From NCBI GenBank assembly GCA_934796165.1, contig CAKVOU010000007.1, forward strand, positions 1 to 64,000: a stretch of 64,000 bases of DNA, read 5' to 3'. Shown here in pieces: positions 1-7,968 of this stretch (its first letter is position 1; each line of letters begins with the position of its first letter). Below the pieces are notes generated by a model, which ran no database searches, was not told the origin of the DNA, and worked only from the letters and a program-made list of their open reading frames with translations. Made by a program: the position numbers and the translations under genes. The DNA is from an uncultured Eubacteriales bacterium. GTDB taxonomy: Bacteria; Bacillota; Clostridia; Oscillospirales; CAG-272.

Positions 1-2
1 AT

Positions 3-78
3 TGGGGTATCGCCAAGCGGTAAGGCAACGGACTCTGACTCCGTCATTACCTAGGTTCGAATCCTAGTACCCCAGCCA
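3..78 (+). tRNA. tRNA-Gln (anticodon CUG)
   Basis: Cloverleaf read directly: a 7-bp acceptor stem (TGGGGTA with TACCCCA, 68-74), an anticodon stem ACGGA/TCCGT around the loop CTCTGAC giving anticodon CTG, a T-arm with GGTTCGAATCC, discriminator G75 and an encoded CCA (76-78). It decodes CAG. A terminator follows at once. The 3' end of this gene is repeated downstream in palindromic units (see repeats). Confidence 0.95.
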
Positions 79-378
79 ACGATAAACCACCCTTCACGGG
101 TGGTTTTTTCGTTGGCTGGGGTACCGGGCAGGCGAAGCTTGTGCGAGTTGCTCCGGAAAACATTGCCCCGGCGAAAGAAGCCGCAACTTGCCCCCGAGCG
201 GAGCGAGGATTGGTTCTGAATCCTAGTACCCCAGCCAACGATAAACCACCCTTCACGGGTGGTTTTTTTCGTTGGCTGGGGTACCGGGCAGGCGAAACTT
301 GTGCAAGTTGCTCCGGGGATCTTGCTCCCGACGAAAGAATCCGCAACTTGCCCCCGAGCGGAGCGAGGATTGGTTCTG
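60..378 (+). repeat. Two tandem ~160-bp units carrying the tRNA-Gln 3' end and terminator
   Basis: Unit 1 (60-218) and unit 2 (219-378) are near-identical. Each starts with the tRNA T-arm/acceptor end (aatcctagtacccc), runs through the terminator hairpin and an inverted copy of the tRNA 3' end, then about 90 bp of shared sequence with a second pair of complementary arms (AAGTTGC and GCAACTT). A third unit starts at 379 but is interrupted after 12 bases. Confidence 0.9.
84..109 (+). terminator. Rho-independent terminator of tRNA-Gln
   Basis: Stem AAACCACCC (84-92) pairs with GGGTGGTTT (98-106) around a 5-nt loop, with a T run to 109. It is the inner part of a larger palindrome: arm 67-82, which contains the tRNA 3' end, is the exact reverse complement of 109-124. 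Confidence 0.85.
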
Positions 379-390
379 AATCCTAGTACC
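379..390 (+). repeat. Left stub of the third repeat unit
   Basis: The 12 bases aatcctagtacc match the start of units 1 and 2 and then stop. In units 1 and 2 the next bases are ccagccaacg. Here unrelated AT-rich sequence follows, and the unit resumes at caacgataaacc (1516), so the stub and 1516-1653 look like one unit split by an insertion of about 1.1 kb. Confidence 0.75.
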
Positions 391-427
391 TCGTTCGGTA
401 AGGCTTTTATTATTCGCAACAAAAAAG

Positions 428-456
428 TTGAAACCAAACAAATTTTGTGATACAAT
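428..456 (+). promoter_or_regulatory. Sigma-A promoter of the metallopeptidase-like gene
   Basis: -35 TTGAAA (428-433), 17-bp spacer, -10 TACAAT (451-456). It lies inside the AT-rich cassette and is followed by an AGGAGG ribosome site at 472-477, so the cassette carries its own expression signals. Confidence 0.75.
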
Positions 457-484
457 TAATAAATAAACCATAGGAGGTACGCTG

Positions 485-1474
485 ATGTCCCGTATTCAGG
501 TAAAATCAAGCCTTGCTCTTGATACGCTTTGCTTTCTCGAAAAAAGGTTGCTGAATGATACCAAATGGATGAACGAAAAACAAATCGAGGAAATCAAACA
601 TATCAACGCTCTTTTACCGGAAGACTTCGGGGATAATTATATAGGAATGTCAAATATCTGCCTGATTGTAAGTGCATACTTTGATGGGGATCTGGAATGT
701 CTGACGTTAGACGATCTGATTGACATGTTCCGCGATCCGCGAAAAATTGAAAAAACGGTAAAGGAGAGAATAACGGGCGGGTTTACGGCATCGTATATAT
801 ATCCGGTTCTGGAGTGGCTGAATGACGGATACGCCAGCCTGTATGCAAAGAGATTGACTGTGCTGAAAAACATAGGATTTGAGGGCATATACAAAGAACG
901 CATCTTCCCTATGGTGGATTCTGAAATGAAACAAAGGGAAGCTGATGTTGCAGGTTACAATGCCGACTCATTATTCCGGAACGTTTCTTTACTGAAAAAA
1001 TCGTCCGTCATAACTTCCGCCAATATTTATGTGTCGTTTTTCAGCGCTCCGACGGCATTTACTCTGTACGGCGGCTCGTTTCTGACTTGTTTTTGCCTTG
1101 CCGGAGCAGTTGATTTTTACTCCAATATTGCTCACGAGCTTATGCACGGTTTTGCGAGCGAGAAATTGACGGAGTTATATCGGAAACACGTTGAGAGCAA
1201 CGAAAAATTAAAAGCGTGTCACCATGCCCTGCTTGAAGATTATCCGGGCGATGAAGAAGAATTCGTTATGGCGGCAGAATATTACCTTTGCTATTTGTCA
1301 GGGAATTATTCAAAAGAGCGGCTTTTGAAAAGAGCAAAGAAAGAGTACGGCGATAATTGCCCTACATCGGTTGCTGTTTTTGAATTGCTGTTGCAGGAAC
1401 CTCAAATCCCCGAAGACTATGATAAATGGTTAATAGAACAGTTCGAAGGCAACAAACTGTCAGTTTGCGATTAA
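485..1474 (+). CDS. Putative HExxH (zincin-type) metallopeptidase-like protein
   Basis: A 329-residue protein I cannot assign to a named family. The one clear motif is HELMH at about residue 220, a HExxH zinc-binding pattern. An acidic stretch and AAEYY some 45 residues later could supply the third ligand, as in gluzincins. A hydrophobic stretch just before the motif (GGSFLTCFCLAGAV) could be a buried strand and helix or a weak membrane segment; no signal peptide is seen. The start is set by AGGAGG seven bases before ATG. Base composition is visibly more AT-rich than anything else in the window, and the gene splits a repeat unit, so it was probably acquired. Peptidase activity is inference from the motif; the substrate is unknown. 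Confidence 0.6.
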   Translation: MSRIQVKSSLALDTLCFLEKRLLNDTKWMNEKQIEEIKHINALLPEDFGDNYIGMSNICLIVSAYFDGDLECLTLDDLIDMFRDPRKIEKTVKERITGGFTASYIYPVLEWLNDGYASLYAKRLTVLKNIGFEGIYKERIFPMVDSEMKQREADVAGYNADSLFRNVSLLKKSSVITSANIYVSFFSAPTAFTLYGGSFLTCFCLAGAVDFYSNIAHELMHGFASEKLTELYRKHVESNEKLKACHHALLEDYPGDEEEFVMAAEYYLCYLSGNYSKERLLKRAKKEYGDNCPTSVAVFELLLQEPQIPEDYDKWLIEQFEGNKLSVCD

Positions 1475-1479
1475 TTCTT

Positions 1480-1507
1480 CGCTGAAAGAACGATATCTTT
1501 TTCAGCG
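1480..1507 (+). terminator. Hairpin after the metallopeptidase-like gene
   Basis: CGCTGAAA (1480-1487) pairs with TTTCAGCG (1500-1507) five bases after the stop codon. The T-rich part lies inside the right arm, so it is an atypical terminator. Confidence 0.45.
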
Positions 1508-1515
1508 GTGCGATA

Positions 1516-1653
1516 CAACGATAAACCACCCTTCACGGGTGGTTTTTTTCGTTGGCTGGGGTACCGGGCAGGCGAAACTTGTGCGAGTTGCTCCGGGGGA
1601 TCTTGCTCCCGGCGAAAGAAGCCGCAACTTGCCCCCGAGCGGAGCGAGGATTA
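1516..1653 (+). repeat. Right part of the third tRNA-end repeat unit
   Basis: Resumes the repeat at caacgataaacc and keeps the terminator hairpin, the inverted tRNA-end arm and the trailing ~90 bp seen in units 1 and 2. Only about five bases (ccagc) are missing between the left stub at 390 and this point. Confidence 0.85.
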
Positions 1654-1668
1654 AGAATTCGCAACTTG

Positions 1669-1695
1669 CCCCCGGCGCGCAGTGCGCGCCGGGGG
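1669..1695. terminator. Strong GC hairpin between converging genes
   Basis: Perfect 12-bp stem: CCCCCGGCGCGC (1669-1680), 3-nt loop, GCGCGCCGGGGG (1684-1695), followed on the plus strand by ctttcttt. It lies 18 bases beyond the stop of the minus-strand lipoprotein gene and probably ends transcription from one or both sides. Confidence 0.65.
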
Positions 1696-1713
1696 CTTTC
1701 TTTGAATTGTTGT

Positions 1714-4700
1714 TCAGTTCCCTGCTTTCAGTTCCTCGATGACCGCATGATAGTATTCATACATATCGCCAAGGTAACTGTCAAATACAGATCTTTCATC
1801 CTCCGTGAGGGAACGGTAGCCGTTCTCGCCGTAGGCGAACTCGTCCCAGCTGTCAAGCAGCATTTGCTTAAACGTGATCTGAGAACCGTTTGTCTGGGTG
1901 TAAACACCGTCCGGATTCATGCGATAGGTGAAGGTATAGATCTCCACCGAGAACAGAGCAGACGCGAGGTCCGGAAGCTTCTGATAGCTCGTCTTGAAGT
2001 TCTCCGTAAAGTGCAGGACCAGACCGCCGTAATACAGGTTAAGGCTGTCCAGTGTCAGAAGGAGGTGCTGCTCATCCGCCGACAGCGCACGGAACGCATT
2101 CGTCATTTCCCTGACGGAATCCGCATTCATGACAAACACATTACCGATCGTCTCCTGGAAAGAAGGATAGGTTTTACTGACAGTCGTCCAGTAATAATCC
2201 GCATACGTCTTAAGGAAATTACGCAGATGAGTCGCCTTTTCGTACTGCTCTGCATCCACTCCGAGGCTGTAGAGATACCGGAGCGTGGTCGCATCCACGT
2301 CGTATACCGCATTGTAGAGCGGGAGAGCGGTATCCGAGCCATCCGGCTGGAAGTAATACGCACGCAGAATTTCAGGATCGCCGCAGTTCAGGATCTGTTC
2401 CTTCAGCAACCTTGCTTTTTCGTAAGAAGCAAGATAGGGCAGATAGAGCGGCACGGACTCGCCGGTGATCTCCGCCAGACTCTCGATAAACAGCTGTGCG
2501 ATCTGCAGTCTGGTCAATTCACCCTCAAGCTGCGTAAATACCTCGGCATATTCGCCAAGATCGATCCGCTTGAACACATAGGAGGTCTTCCCCTCCCCGT
2601 CAGTCTTTGCTTCAAACATAGACAGGTAGCCGTTGTACTTTTCCAGAACAGGCTTCAGAAGCGTGTCGAAGGTCACACGATCGGCACCGCTCCACTTTTC
2701 ATACAGCCCGTTCACGTCGGACAGGGTCGTGCCGAAAGAAGTCCAGTCGCCGTTTGCAAAGCATTCCATCGAGTAAAGGAGTCCGGAGAACACGTCATAT
2801 GCGGTGCTCTCTTTCTCGGTATCGACCTTAACACCCAGCTGCTCCAGATAATACGCGTAAATAAAGGATGCAAATTCAGAATACAGTCCGTTCTCTCCGT
2901 TCGGATAGAGCGCGGTGAATTCCAGCGGGTCACCATAGAGATAGTTGATGGTATGGAGCACATTGTACTGACGATTGGGATCAAGGTCGGCAAATGCGAG
3001 GAACATCTCGTTGACTTTCACGCCGAATTCTTCGGTTCCGGCATAAGAAGGATCGCTTCCAAAAGCTTCCCAAAGGTCAAGATACTTCTGAAGAACGTCA
3101 ATGCATCCCTCATCAAACGCGGAAGTGCCGAGCAGCTTATAATATCCGCAGTCCCCGTTCTGAAGCAAAGTCATCGCACCTGCAAACACACGGGAATAGA
3201 CCTCAAGGTACATCGGGTCATTGGTCGCAAGCAGTTCCTCGCTCTCTCTGACCGCGTCGCGGTAGAAAGAGAAGAACATGGAGCTTTCCATAATGCTTGG
3301 CATCTTATCCCCGGAATACGTAATGTTTTCAACGATCTTCTTCATTGCAGTCTGTACGTACATCGCAGACATGACCGTTACACGGAGCTCCTCCATCTTA
3401 CCGGGCAAATAGACCTCCGTCATTTCATCGATCTTCTTGCTTGCGGCATCGGATGCAGTTTTGTCCTCTCCGGTGTAAACATCATAGTAATAGCGGTAGA
3501 GAATATCGAAGAAATCCTTCTTTTCCCGCCAGTTGTTTACGATCTCCAGTGCACCGAGCTCACCGGCATCGCTGAAGCTGATATCCATGACAGTCTGGTA
3601 TGCAGACTCGATTGCATCCGCATATGCCGGCAGGTCGGATTCCTTCCAATCCGCGGGAACATTCAGTACCGCAGGAAGTGAAACCATTTTTTCAAGTACA
3701 TTTTCCACCTTCGTGAAGAAAGAGGAACCGTATATAATCGTCACCAGGTGACCGACCGTCAGATCGACATCCACGCCCTCCATCTGGGCGCCCTTGTAAA
3801 TCACGGTGTCATTGCAGCGCTCGGTCAGCTCCGCATTGGAGAGAAGAGTTCCGTAACGGAGCACCAGCTTGGTGTCATCGTCGCTCTTTTCCTGCAGCTT
3901 CGCAAGCCCCGCCTTAGCGGCGTCAAAGCTCTCGCAGGTGTAGGAAATGGAGCCGAGTTCTATCTGGAACACGCCCTTGTAAGCGCGGTTGACGGTTGCG
4001 GTCCATTCGTTGTAGCCGTAAACGACCGCAAGGCGCGCAACTGCATCAAGGTCATCCTGCGCGATCAGCTCCTTATCCTTGGAGGAAAGATTGTAGTATG
4101 CTTCCAGCGCATCCATGGCGCGCTTGCCGAGCTCGTCGGTCGTGCCGGCGGGCAGGTGCATCCTGCCGTCCTCGGTATACTTGTATTCCGACCAGTCAAG
4201 CTTTGCAAATTCCTTTGCTTCGTCTCTGATCTTTGAAACCTTGCTGTACGTGACGGTGATCTCAAAGGTACCCATCTCCCGCGTTCCGTAGAGCACGCGG
4301 ATGGTCTCGGTCACCTCGGGGTTGTCCTTGGTTGCGAGCAACGGGTCAAAGCCTTCGGTCACAAGTTCGGTGTTGTTGACGTTACGGGTCGTTTTGCCGT
4401 CCGCGGACTTCATGGAAAGCGTGAAGCCGGTCAGGTCCAGCGCAGTCTCATGGCTTCCGTAGGTCGTCTTGCGGGGCTTCTTGATGCTGATCTCGGGATT
4501 GACGACCGCTACCTCAAAGGAGCCGCGATATTCTTCCCCGTTTTTCTGGCAGACTGCCTCAAGCGTCAGCGCCTCGTTTTCCTTGTCGGAGGAAAAGCCG
4601 GTCAGCGTCACGCCCTCATCGGTCGCCGCAACGGAAAAGCTGGTGCCGTCGTCCTTGGTAATCTTAAGGCGCAGAGACACTGCGTCCATGGATTCCCCGA

Positions 4701-5043
4701 TAAAATACACGTATTTTTCCGCCGTCTGGACACGCGGAACCACCGTCACCTTGAGCTCGACGGTCTTCTTCTTATAGGTGATGGTCAGGGTCTGTTCGCC
4801 GAGGCGGTCCTTGTCATAACCGCTCACCTCAACGCCGCTGTCGGTCATGGCGACGGACTTGCCGTCCGCTGTCAGCATGCCGGCAGAAAGATCCAGGTCA
4901 TTGCCCAGCACGTAAACGGTCTGAGGCTTATGCGCCTGATCAACGGAAAGCTCCTTGACGCCGCCGGAGCAGCCGGTAAAGGCAAAGAGAACCGCGAGGG
5001 CAAGAAGAAGCAATGCCGCAAGGGCGGAAAACTTGTTCTTCAT
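1714..5043 (-). CDS. Large surface lipoprotein with N-terminal Ig-like domains
   Basis: A 1109-residue protein with a lipoprotein signal: lysines, a Leu/Ala-rich core and the lipobox FTGC with Cys25 as the likely lipidated residue, so it should sit on the outer face of the membrane. Residues about 30-275 hold three beta-rich modules of the bacterial Ig-like type, the first two containing a V-x-x-G/S-G-Y/F pattern. The remaining ~830 residues look mainly alpha-helical, with many aromatic residues and no motif I recognise. The start follows an AAAGGAAAC ribosome site. It is the last gene of the MoxR/VWA operon, 77 bp after the leucine-rich-repeat lipoprotein gene. An extracellular binding or assembly role is inferred from location only. 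Confidence 0.7.
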   Translation of the reverse strand: MKNKFSALAALLLLALAVLFAFTGCSGGVKELSVDQAHKPQTVYVLGNDLDLSAGMLTADGKSVAMTDSGVEVSGYDKDRLGEQTLTITYKKKTVELKVTVVPRVQTAEKYVYFIGESMDAVSLRLKITKDDGTSFSVAATDEGVTLTGFSSDKENEALTLEAVCQKNGEEYRGSFEVAVVNPEISIKKPRKTTYGSHETALDLTGFTLSMKSADGKTTRNVNNTELVTEGFDPLLATKDNPEVTETIRVLYGTREMGTFEITVTYSKVSKIRDEAKEFAKLDWSEYKYTEDGRMHLPAGTTDELGKRAMDALEAYYNLSSKDKELIAQDDLDAVARLAVVYGYNEWTATVNRAYKGVFQIELGSISYTCESFDAAKAGLAKLQEKSDDDTKLVLRYGTLLSNAELTERCNDTVIYKGAQMEGVDVDLTVGHLVTIIYGSSFFTKVENVLEKMVSLPAVLNVPADWKESDLPAYADAIESAYQTVMDISFSDAGELGALEIVNNWREKKDFFDILYRYYYDVYTGEDKTASDAASKKIDEMTEVYLPGKMEELRVTVMSAMYVQTAMKKIVENITYSGDKMPSIMESSMFFSFYRDAVRESEELLATNDPMYLEVYSRVFAGAMTLLQNGDCGYYKLLGTSAFDEGCIDVLQKYLDLWEAFGSDPSYAGTEEFGVKVNEMFLAFADLDPNRQYNVLHTINYLYGDPLEFTALYPNGENGLYSEFASFIYAYYLEQLGVKVDTEKESTAYDVFSGLLYSMECFANGDWTSFGTTLSDVNGLYEKWSGADRVTFDTLLKPVLEKYNGYLSMFEAKTDGEGKTSYVFKRIDLGEYAEVFTQLEGELTRLQIAQLFIESLAEITGESVPLYLPYLASYEKARLLKEQILNCGDPEILRAYYFQPDGSDTALPLYNAVYDVDATTLRYLYSLGVDAEQYEKATHLRNFLKTYADYYWTTVSKTYPSFQETIGNVFVMNADSVREMTNAFRALSADEQHLLLTLDSLNLYYGGLVLHFTENFKTSYQKLPDLASALFSVEIYTFTYRMNPDGVYTQTNGSQITFKQMLLDSWDEFAYGENGYRSLTEDERSVFDSYLGDMYEYYHAVIEELKAGN

Positions 5044-5120
5044 AGGTTTTGTTTCCTTTCTTTTTTCAGAGATCTCACGGGCAACGCGTGGGCGTCGCCG
5101 GGATATTCGGGGATTCTTTG

Positions 5121-7958
5121 TCAGTTATGCTGATAGACCGCGTACAGGCGGGTCCCGTCGGGCGCATTTTTCACATTTCCGGGAGTATACTCCGCAGAGG
5201 ATGCATCCGGGGCGGTCGACCAACCCGCAAAGGTCATGCCCTCTTTTCCGGGCGCGGTCAGGACATTGCTCTGATTGAGGTGCTTCGGATTATTCGCGCT
5301 GCGGACAAAGCTGACGGTTCCGTCCTCTCCGACCGAGACGCCAAGCACGACGGGACGGTAAGAGGAATTCCACCGTTCGTCAAAGCCTGCGGGAATCTCC
5401 TCCCCGGCAAGAAAAACGGTAAGGTTCGGACAGCCATAGAACGCGTGTGCGCCGACCGAGGTGATCCCGGTACCGAGCACGACGCCGGAAAGCCCCGTAC
5501 AGCCGCGGAATGCCTGCTTGCCGATTGCAGTCAGTGATTCGGGCAGGTTCAGCTCCGTCAGACCCGTGCAGCCGAGGAACGCGGCGTCGCCGATCTCACG
5601 GACACCGCCAAGCTCCAGGACCTTCACGGAGGTACATTTGTAAAATGCATATCTGCCGATGGTCTCAAGGGTTGCCGGCAGGCGGATCTCCTCCAGCGCG
5701 GAGCACCGGTAGAACGCTTTTTCGCCGATGGAGACGAGTGCCGGATCAAAATCCACCGCGACAAGTGCGCTGCATTTATAGAACGCCTTGTCGCCGATGC
5801 TTGTCACCGACGAGCCGAGCGTCACGCCGCGGAGCGACGACAGACCGGAAAACGCCTGCTCTCCGATCACGGAAACGCCGGAACCGATCACAAGGTAATC
5901 CATGCCGCCTGTCATCTGCTGGGCAGTCGCGCGGTCGGTGTAGGTGTAAACGCAGCCGTAGAACGCGAACGCGCCGATCTCCCGGACGCTGTCGGGGATC
6001 ACCAGGCGATGCTCTTCGCCCTCCCCGCCGTCGGGGACCAGTCTGCATTTATAGAATGCGGAACGTCCGATACGGGTCAGTCCCTCCGGGAATTCCGGAA
6101 GCACCAGAGAATCACAATGATAGAAGGTGTAATCCCGGATCTCGGTAATTCCTGCCGGGAGGTTGACGGAAGACAGCAGCTTACATTTGTAGAACGCGCC
6201 TCTGCCGATCACCCGCATGGTATCCGGAAGAATGATTCCGGTTACGCCGAGGCAGTTGTAAAACGCGTAATCCGCGATGCCGACGGTGCCCTCCGACACT
6301 GCGACCGTGCCGTAAGCGCCGTCGCTCTTGCAGTCCACCAGCCAGTTGCCGGCGTACACGTCGCGCTTTGCATTTTCATAAATTCCGGAATTCCGGAAGG
6401 AGTATTTGCCGATTGACCGCACGCTGCCCGGCATTTCCACGAGCTTGAGCGACGAGCAGGAATAAAACGCGTATTCACCGATCGTCTCAAGGCTGCTTTC
6501 GCCGAGTCCGCTCGACTGGGAGCGGTCATAGGAGCCGAGGATCACATTGGTGAGGGCAGCACAGCCGAGGAACGCGTCGTCCCCGATCTCCTTTGTCCCC
6601 TTGCCGATGATGACGGCATTCAGCTTCTTACAGTTGGAAAACGCGCCGGTGCCGATATACACAAGGCTGTCGGGAAGCGTCAGGCGGTCGTCGAAATATT
6701 CACAGCCGGAAAGTGCATAATCCGCAATCCCGACGGTCCCGTCCGCAATCGTCATGCCGCGCATATCGCCGTTCTTCACGCCGAGGAACCAGCCCCCGAC
6801 GTACACGGTATTCTCTCCCGCGCCGTCATAAAGCGCGGTGGAGGCAAACGCATTTTTGCCGATTCCCGTGAGCGCCGCGCCGATGCCGGTGACCCCGGAA
6901 AGCGAGGTACAGCCCGAGAACGCGCCGTCTCCGATTTCGGTAAGCGCTCCGCTCAGACGGATGCTGCCGAGCGAGGTACAGGCGGCGAACGCACTCTCCC
7001 CGATGGAGGTCACGCTATCCCCGAGTGTAACTGCGGTGAGCGCGGAGCATTCGCGGAAGGCATCCTTGGGAAGCGTGCCAAGCCCGCTTCCGATCGTCAC
7101 GGAAGCAAGGGCGGTACAGCGCGCGAACGCGCTGTCGCCGAGTTCCCGGATGCTGTCGGGAAGCGTCACGGAGGTGAGTGCCTCACAGCCGTCAAATGCC
7201 GCCTCGCCGATGATCGCCGTACTGCTCCCGAAGGTGACGGAGGGCAGCTTGCGGCAGTATTCAAACGCCTGCTTGCCGATCTCCCTTACGCCGTCCGGGA
7301 TCCGGAGCGGCACGGAAAACGCGCGGCAGCTCTGGAACGCCGAAGCGCCGATCTCGGTCAGAGTCGAGGGAAGGTCCACGCCAGTCAGGTAAGAACAGTT
7401 TGCAAACGCCTGCCTGCCGATGGAGGTGATCCCCTCCCCCAGATGCACATAGGTCACAGCCCCCGAGTTGTAGAAGGCACGATCCGCGATTCCCGTGACC
7501 GGGAGACCGCGATAGGTGGTGGGAACCGTAATCTCTCCCTCCGCCGAGCCGACGCCGGACACCAGGAAAGAGCGTCCGCCGGCAGAGAGCGTAAAGGCAA
7601 GTCCCGTTTCCTTTTCCCGGACGAAGGTCAGCGGCTTCGACCATGCGGAGTCCGACCGTCCCTCCTCCGAGTCCTTGGCAACCGCCCGGACGCGGATGGT
7701 ATAGGTGCCTTCCGCGAGGCGTTCCAGGGAATATTCGTTTTTGCCGGAATCCTTTTCGGTCTTTTCCTTTCCGTCGTCAATCTCCACGGTGTAGTACGCC
7801 GCGCCGCCGACGGGCTTCCAGGAAAGCGTCAGCGTGATCTGATCGACCGCGACCTGCCCGGGAGTCGCAATAGCGCGGCCCGCACAGGAAGAAAGGAGCA
7901 GGGTCAGTCCAAGGGCGAGGGAGAGGCAAAGCAACAGAAAACTAACGTGTTTTTTCAT
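5121..7958 (-). CDS. BspA-type leucine-rich-repeat lipoprotein
   Basis: A 945-residue secreted protein. The signal peptide ends in the lipobox LSSC (Cys25). Residues about 33-115 form an Fn3-like domain (LSWKPVGGAAYYTVEI, TIRVRAVA). Residues about 120-880 are BspA/TpLRR-type repeats (LRR_5 family) built on cores such as IGxxAFxxCxxLxxVxLP. The C-terminus (about 890-945) resembles an InlB/Listeria-Bacteroides repeat (FAGWSTAP, TRLYAVY). Proteins of this type bind host or bacterial surface ligands. The gene starts after GGGAGGAC, 10 bp after the preceding VWA gene, so the two should be co-transcribed. Confidence 0.9.
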   Translation of the reverse strand: MKKHVSFLLLCLSLALGLTLLLSSCAGRAIATPGQVAVDQITLTLSWKPVGGAAYYTVEIDDGKEKTEKDSGKNEYSLERLAEGTYTIRVRAVAKDSEEGRSDSAWSKPLTFVREKETGLAFTLSAGGRSFLVSGVGSAEGEITVPTTYRGLPVTGIADRAFYNSGAVTYVHLGEGITSIGRQAFANCSYLTGVDLPSTLTEIGASAFQSCRAFSVPLRIPDGVREIGKQAFEYCRKLPSVTFGSSTAIIGEAAFDGCEALTSVTLPDSIRELGDSAFARCTALASVTIGSGLGTLPKDAFRECSALTAVTLGDSVTSIGESAFAACTSLGSIRLSGALTEIGDGAFSGCTSLSGVTGIGAALTGIGKNAFASTALYDGAGENTVYVGGWFLGVKNGDMRGMTIADGTVGIADYALSGCEYFDDRLTLPDSLVYIGTGAFSNCKKLNAVIIGKGTKEIGDDAFLGCAALTNVILGSYDRSQSSGLGESSLETIGEYAFYSCSSLKLVEMPGSVRSIGKYSFRNSGIYENAKRDVYAGNWLVDCKSDGAYGTVAVSEGTVGIADYAFYNCLGVTGIILPDTMRVIGRGAFYKCKLLSSVNLPAGITEIRDYTFYHCDSLVLPEFPEGLTRIGRSAFYKCRLVPDGGEGEEHRLVIPDSVREIGAFAFYGCVYTYTDRATAQQMTGGMDYLVIGSGVSVIGEQAFSGLSSLRGVTLGSSVTSIGDKAFYKCSALVAVDFDPALVSIGEKAFYRCSALEEIRLPATLETIGRYAFYKCTSVKVLELGGVREIGDAAFLGCTGLTELNLPESLTAIGKQAFRGCTGLSGVVLGTGITSVGAHAFYGCPNLTVFLAGEEIPAGFDERWNSSYRPVVLGVSVGEDGTVSFVRSANNPKHLNQSNVLTAPGKEGMTFAGWSTAPDASSAEYTPGNVKNAPDGTRLYAVYQHN

Positions 7959-7968
7959 TTGTCCTCCC

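Noticed and set aside
1552..3681. Long plus-strand frame (709 codons) opposite the lipoprotein gene
   Set aside because: It is antisense to a well-supported gene with signal peptide and ribosome site, starts within the repeat, and has no domain sense; it reflects GC-rich codon bias.
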